From: Lycorma delicatula
Taxonomy: Eukaryota; Arthropoda; Insecta; Hemiptera; Fulgoridae
Assembly (NCBI RefSeq): GCF_047948215.1
Contig: NC_134458.1
Span: 86,383,260-86,447,259, forward strand
Length of the DNA stretch: 64,000 bases
Direction: 5' to 3'
Below, piece after piece: positions 63,801 to 64,000 of the stretch. The position numbers and the translations under genes are program-made. The notes under the pieces are model-generated. The model was not told the DNA's origin. It saw only the letters and a list, made by a program, of their open reading frames with translations, and ran no database searches. How positions within the stretch are numbered: position 1 is the first letter of the stretch; each line of letters begins with the position of its first letter.

Positions 63801-64000
63801 GAACGGACGTCCTGGTGGTCGCGAATTCGTTATTTCCCTGAGCCTCGGTCTATCGCAAGTTGTTTTAGTATTGTTTGAGTTCTAAATTAAATTAATCTTA
63901 TATTATGATTCGTGTACTGCTGAGTTATTGATGGGTGATAGTTATCATTTGTAATTGTTTCATTGTACGAGTTGTCTACTCATTTTTATTGGTTGAGCTT
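60864..64000. other. AT-rich intergenic sequence, no gene seen
   Basis: No coding region recognised. The phrase CGGCTCAGTGGTTCTTGAG (about 62565-62583) is of a kind often seen at the ends of old transposon copies, but no boundaries could be set. Confidence 0.45.

Overview
The window is AT-rich, intron-bearing animal DNA with long (TA)n and (GT)n microsatellites, decayed Tc1/mariner-like transposases, a tRNA-derived SINE, jockey-like and R1-clade-like LINE sequence, and one very large DNA transposon. This fits an insect (or other arthropod) nuclear genome; the species cannot be named from the sequence.

Layout. (1) 1-15 kb: the last three exons of a host gene on the + strand (2661-2805, 8356-8470, 14737-14898), recognised from splice sites and phases. 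They encode a cysteine-rich protein with a hydrophobic C-terminus, probably GPI-anchored. Its two introns hold a dead mariner-like copy, a long foldback repeat and a jockey-like LINE fragment. (2) 15-21.6 kb: AT-rich intergenic DNA and microsatellites. (3) 21656-26107: a LINE with zinc-knuckle ORF1 and APE-endonuclease/RT ORF2, bounded by a 14-bp target-site duplication and broken by several frameshifts. (4) 27510-51245: a complete 23.7-kb Maverick/Polinton (an endogenous, virus-like element) with ~1.2-kb terminal inverted repeats (TIRs) and a perfect 6-bp target-site duplication, CTCTAA. (5) 51.3-64 kb: AT-rich DNA with a CCAAT-containing repeat array, a Pif1-like helicase remnant split by a SINE, a retroposed half of elongator tRNA-Met, a duplicated SINE, a long (GT)n tract and a second mariner-like corpse.

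The Polinton is largely intact. A tight minus-strand block, starting at a TATA box near 43550, encodes integrase, packaging ATPase, a possible glycosyltransferase-like protein, a conserved Polinton protein, a fibre-like repeat protein, a phospholipase A2 protein, an adenain-like protease, the penton-like minor capsid protein and the major capsid protein. The protein-primed DNA polymerase B is a separate spliced gene at the right. Accessory genes with their own TATA boxes encode a lone BIR domain, two lone RING fingers, two paralogous small-domain proteins and several proteins of unknown function.

The most unusual signals are regulatory. Four accessory genes end in stem-loops that look like metazoan histone-mRNA 3' stem-loops (6-bp stem, UUUC/UUUA loop, ACAACA or ACCCUA 3' flank). 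Two further families of 3' modules (A and B) recur between accessory genes, with covarying stems and, in B, a conserved H-type pseudoknot. The TIRs contain a CpG-rich NRF-1/CCAAT promoter-like region, a tandem series of 97-bp exon-like units bounded by splice sites, a tRNA-like Pol III unit, and terminal hairpins built from YY1/Pho-type AAGATGGCGG motifs.
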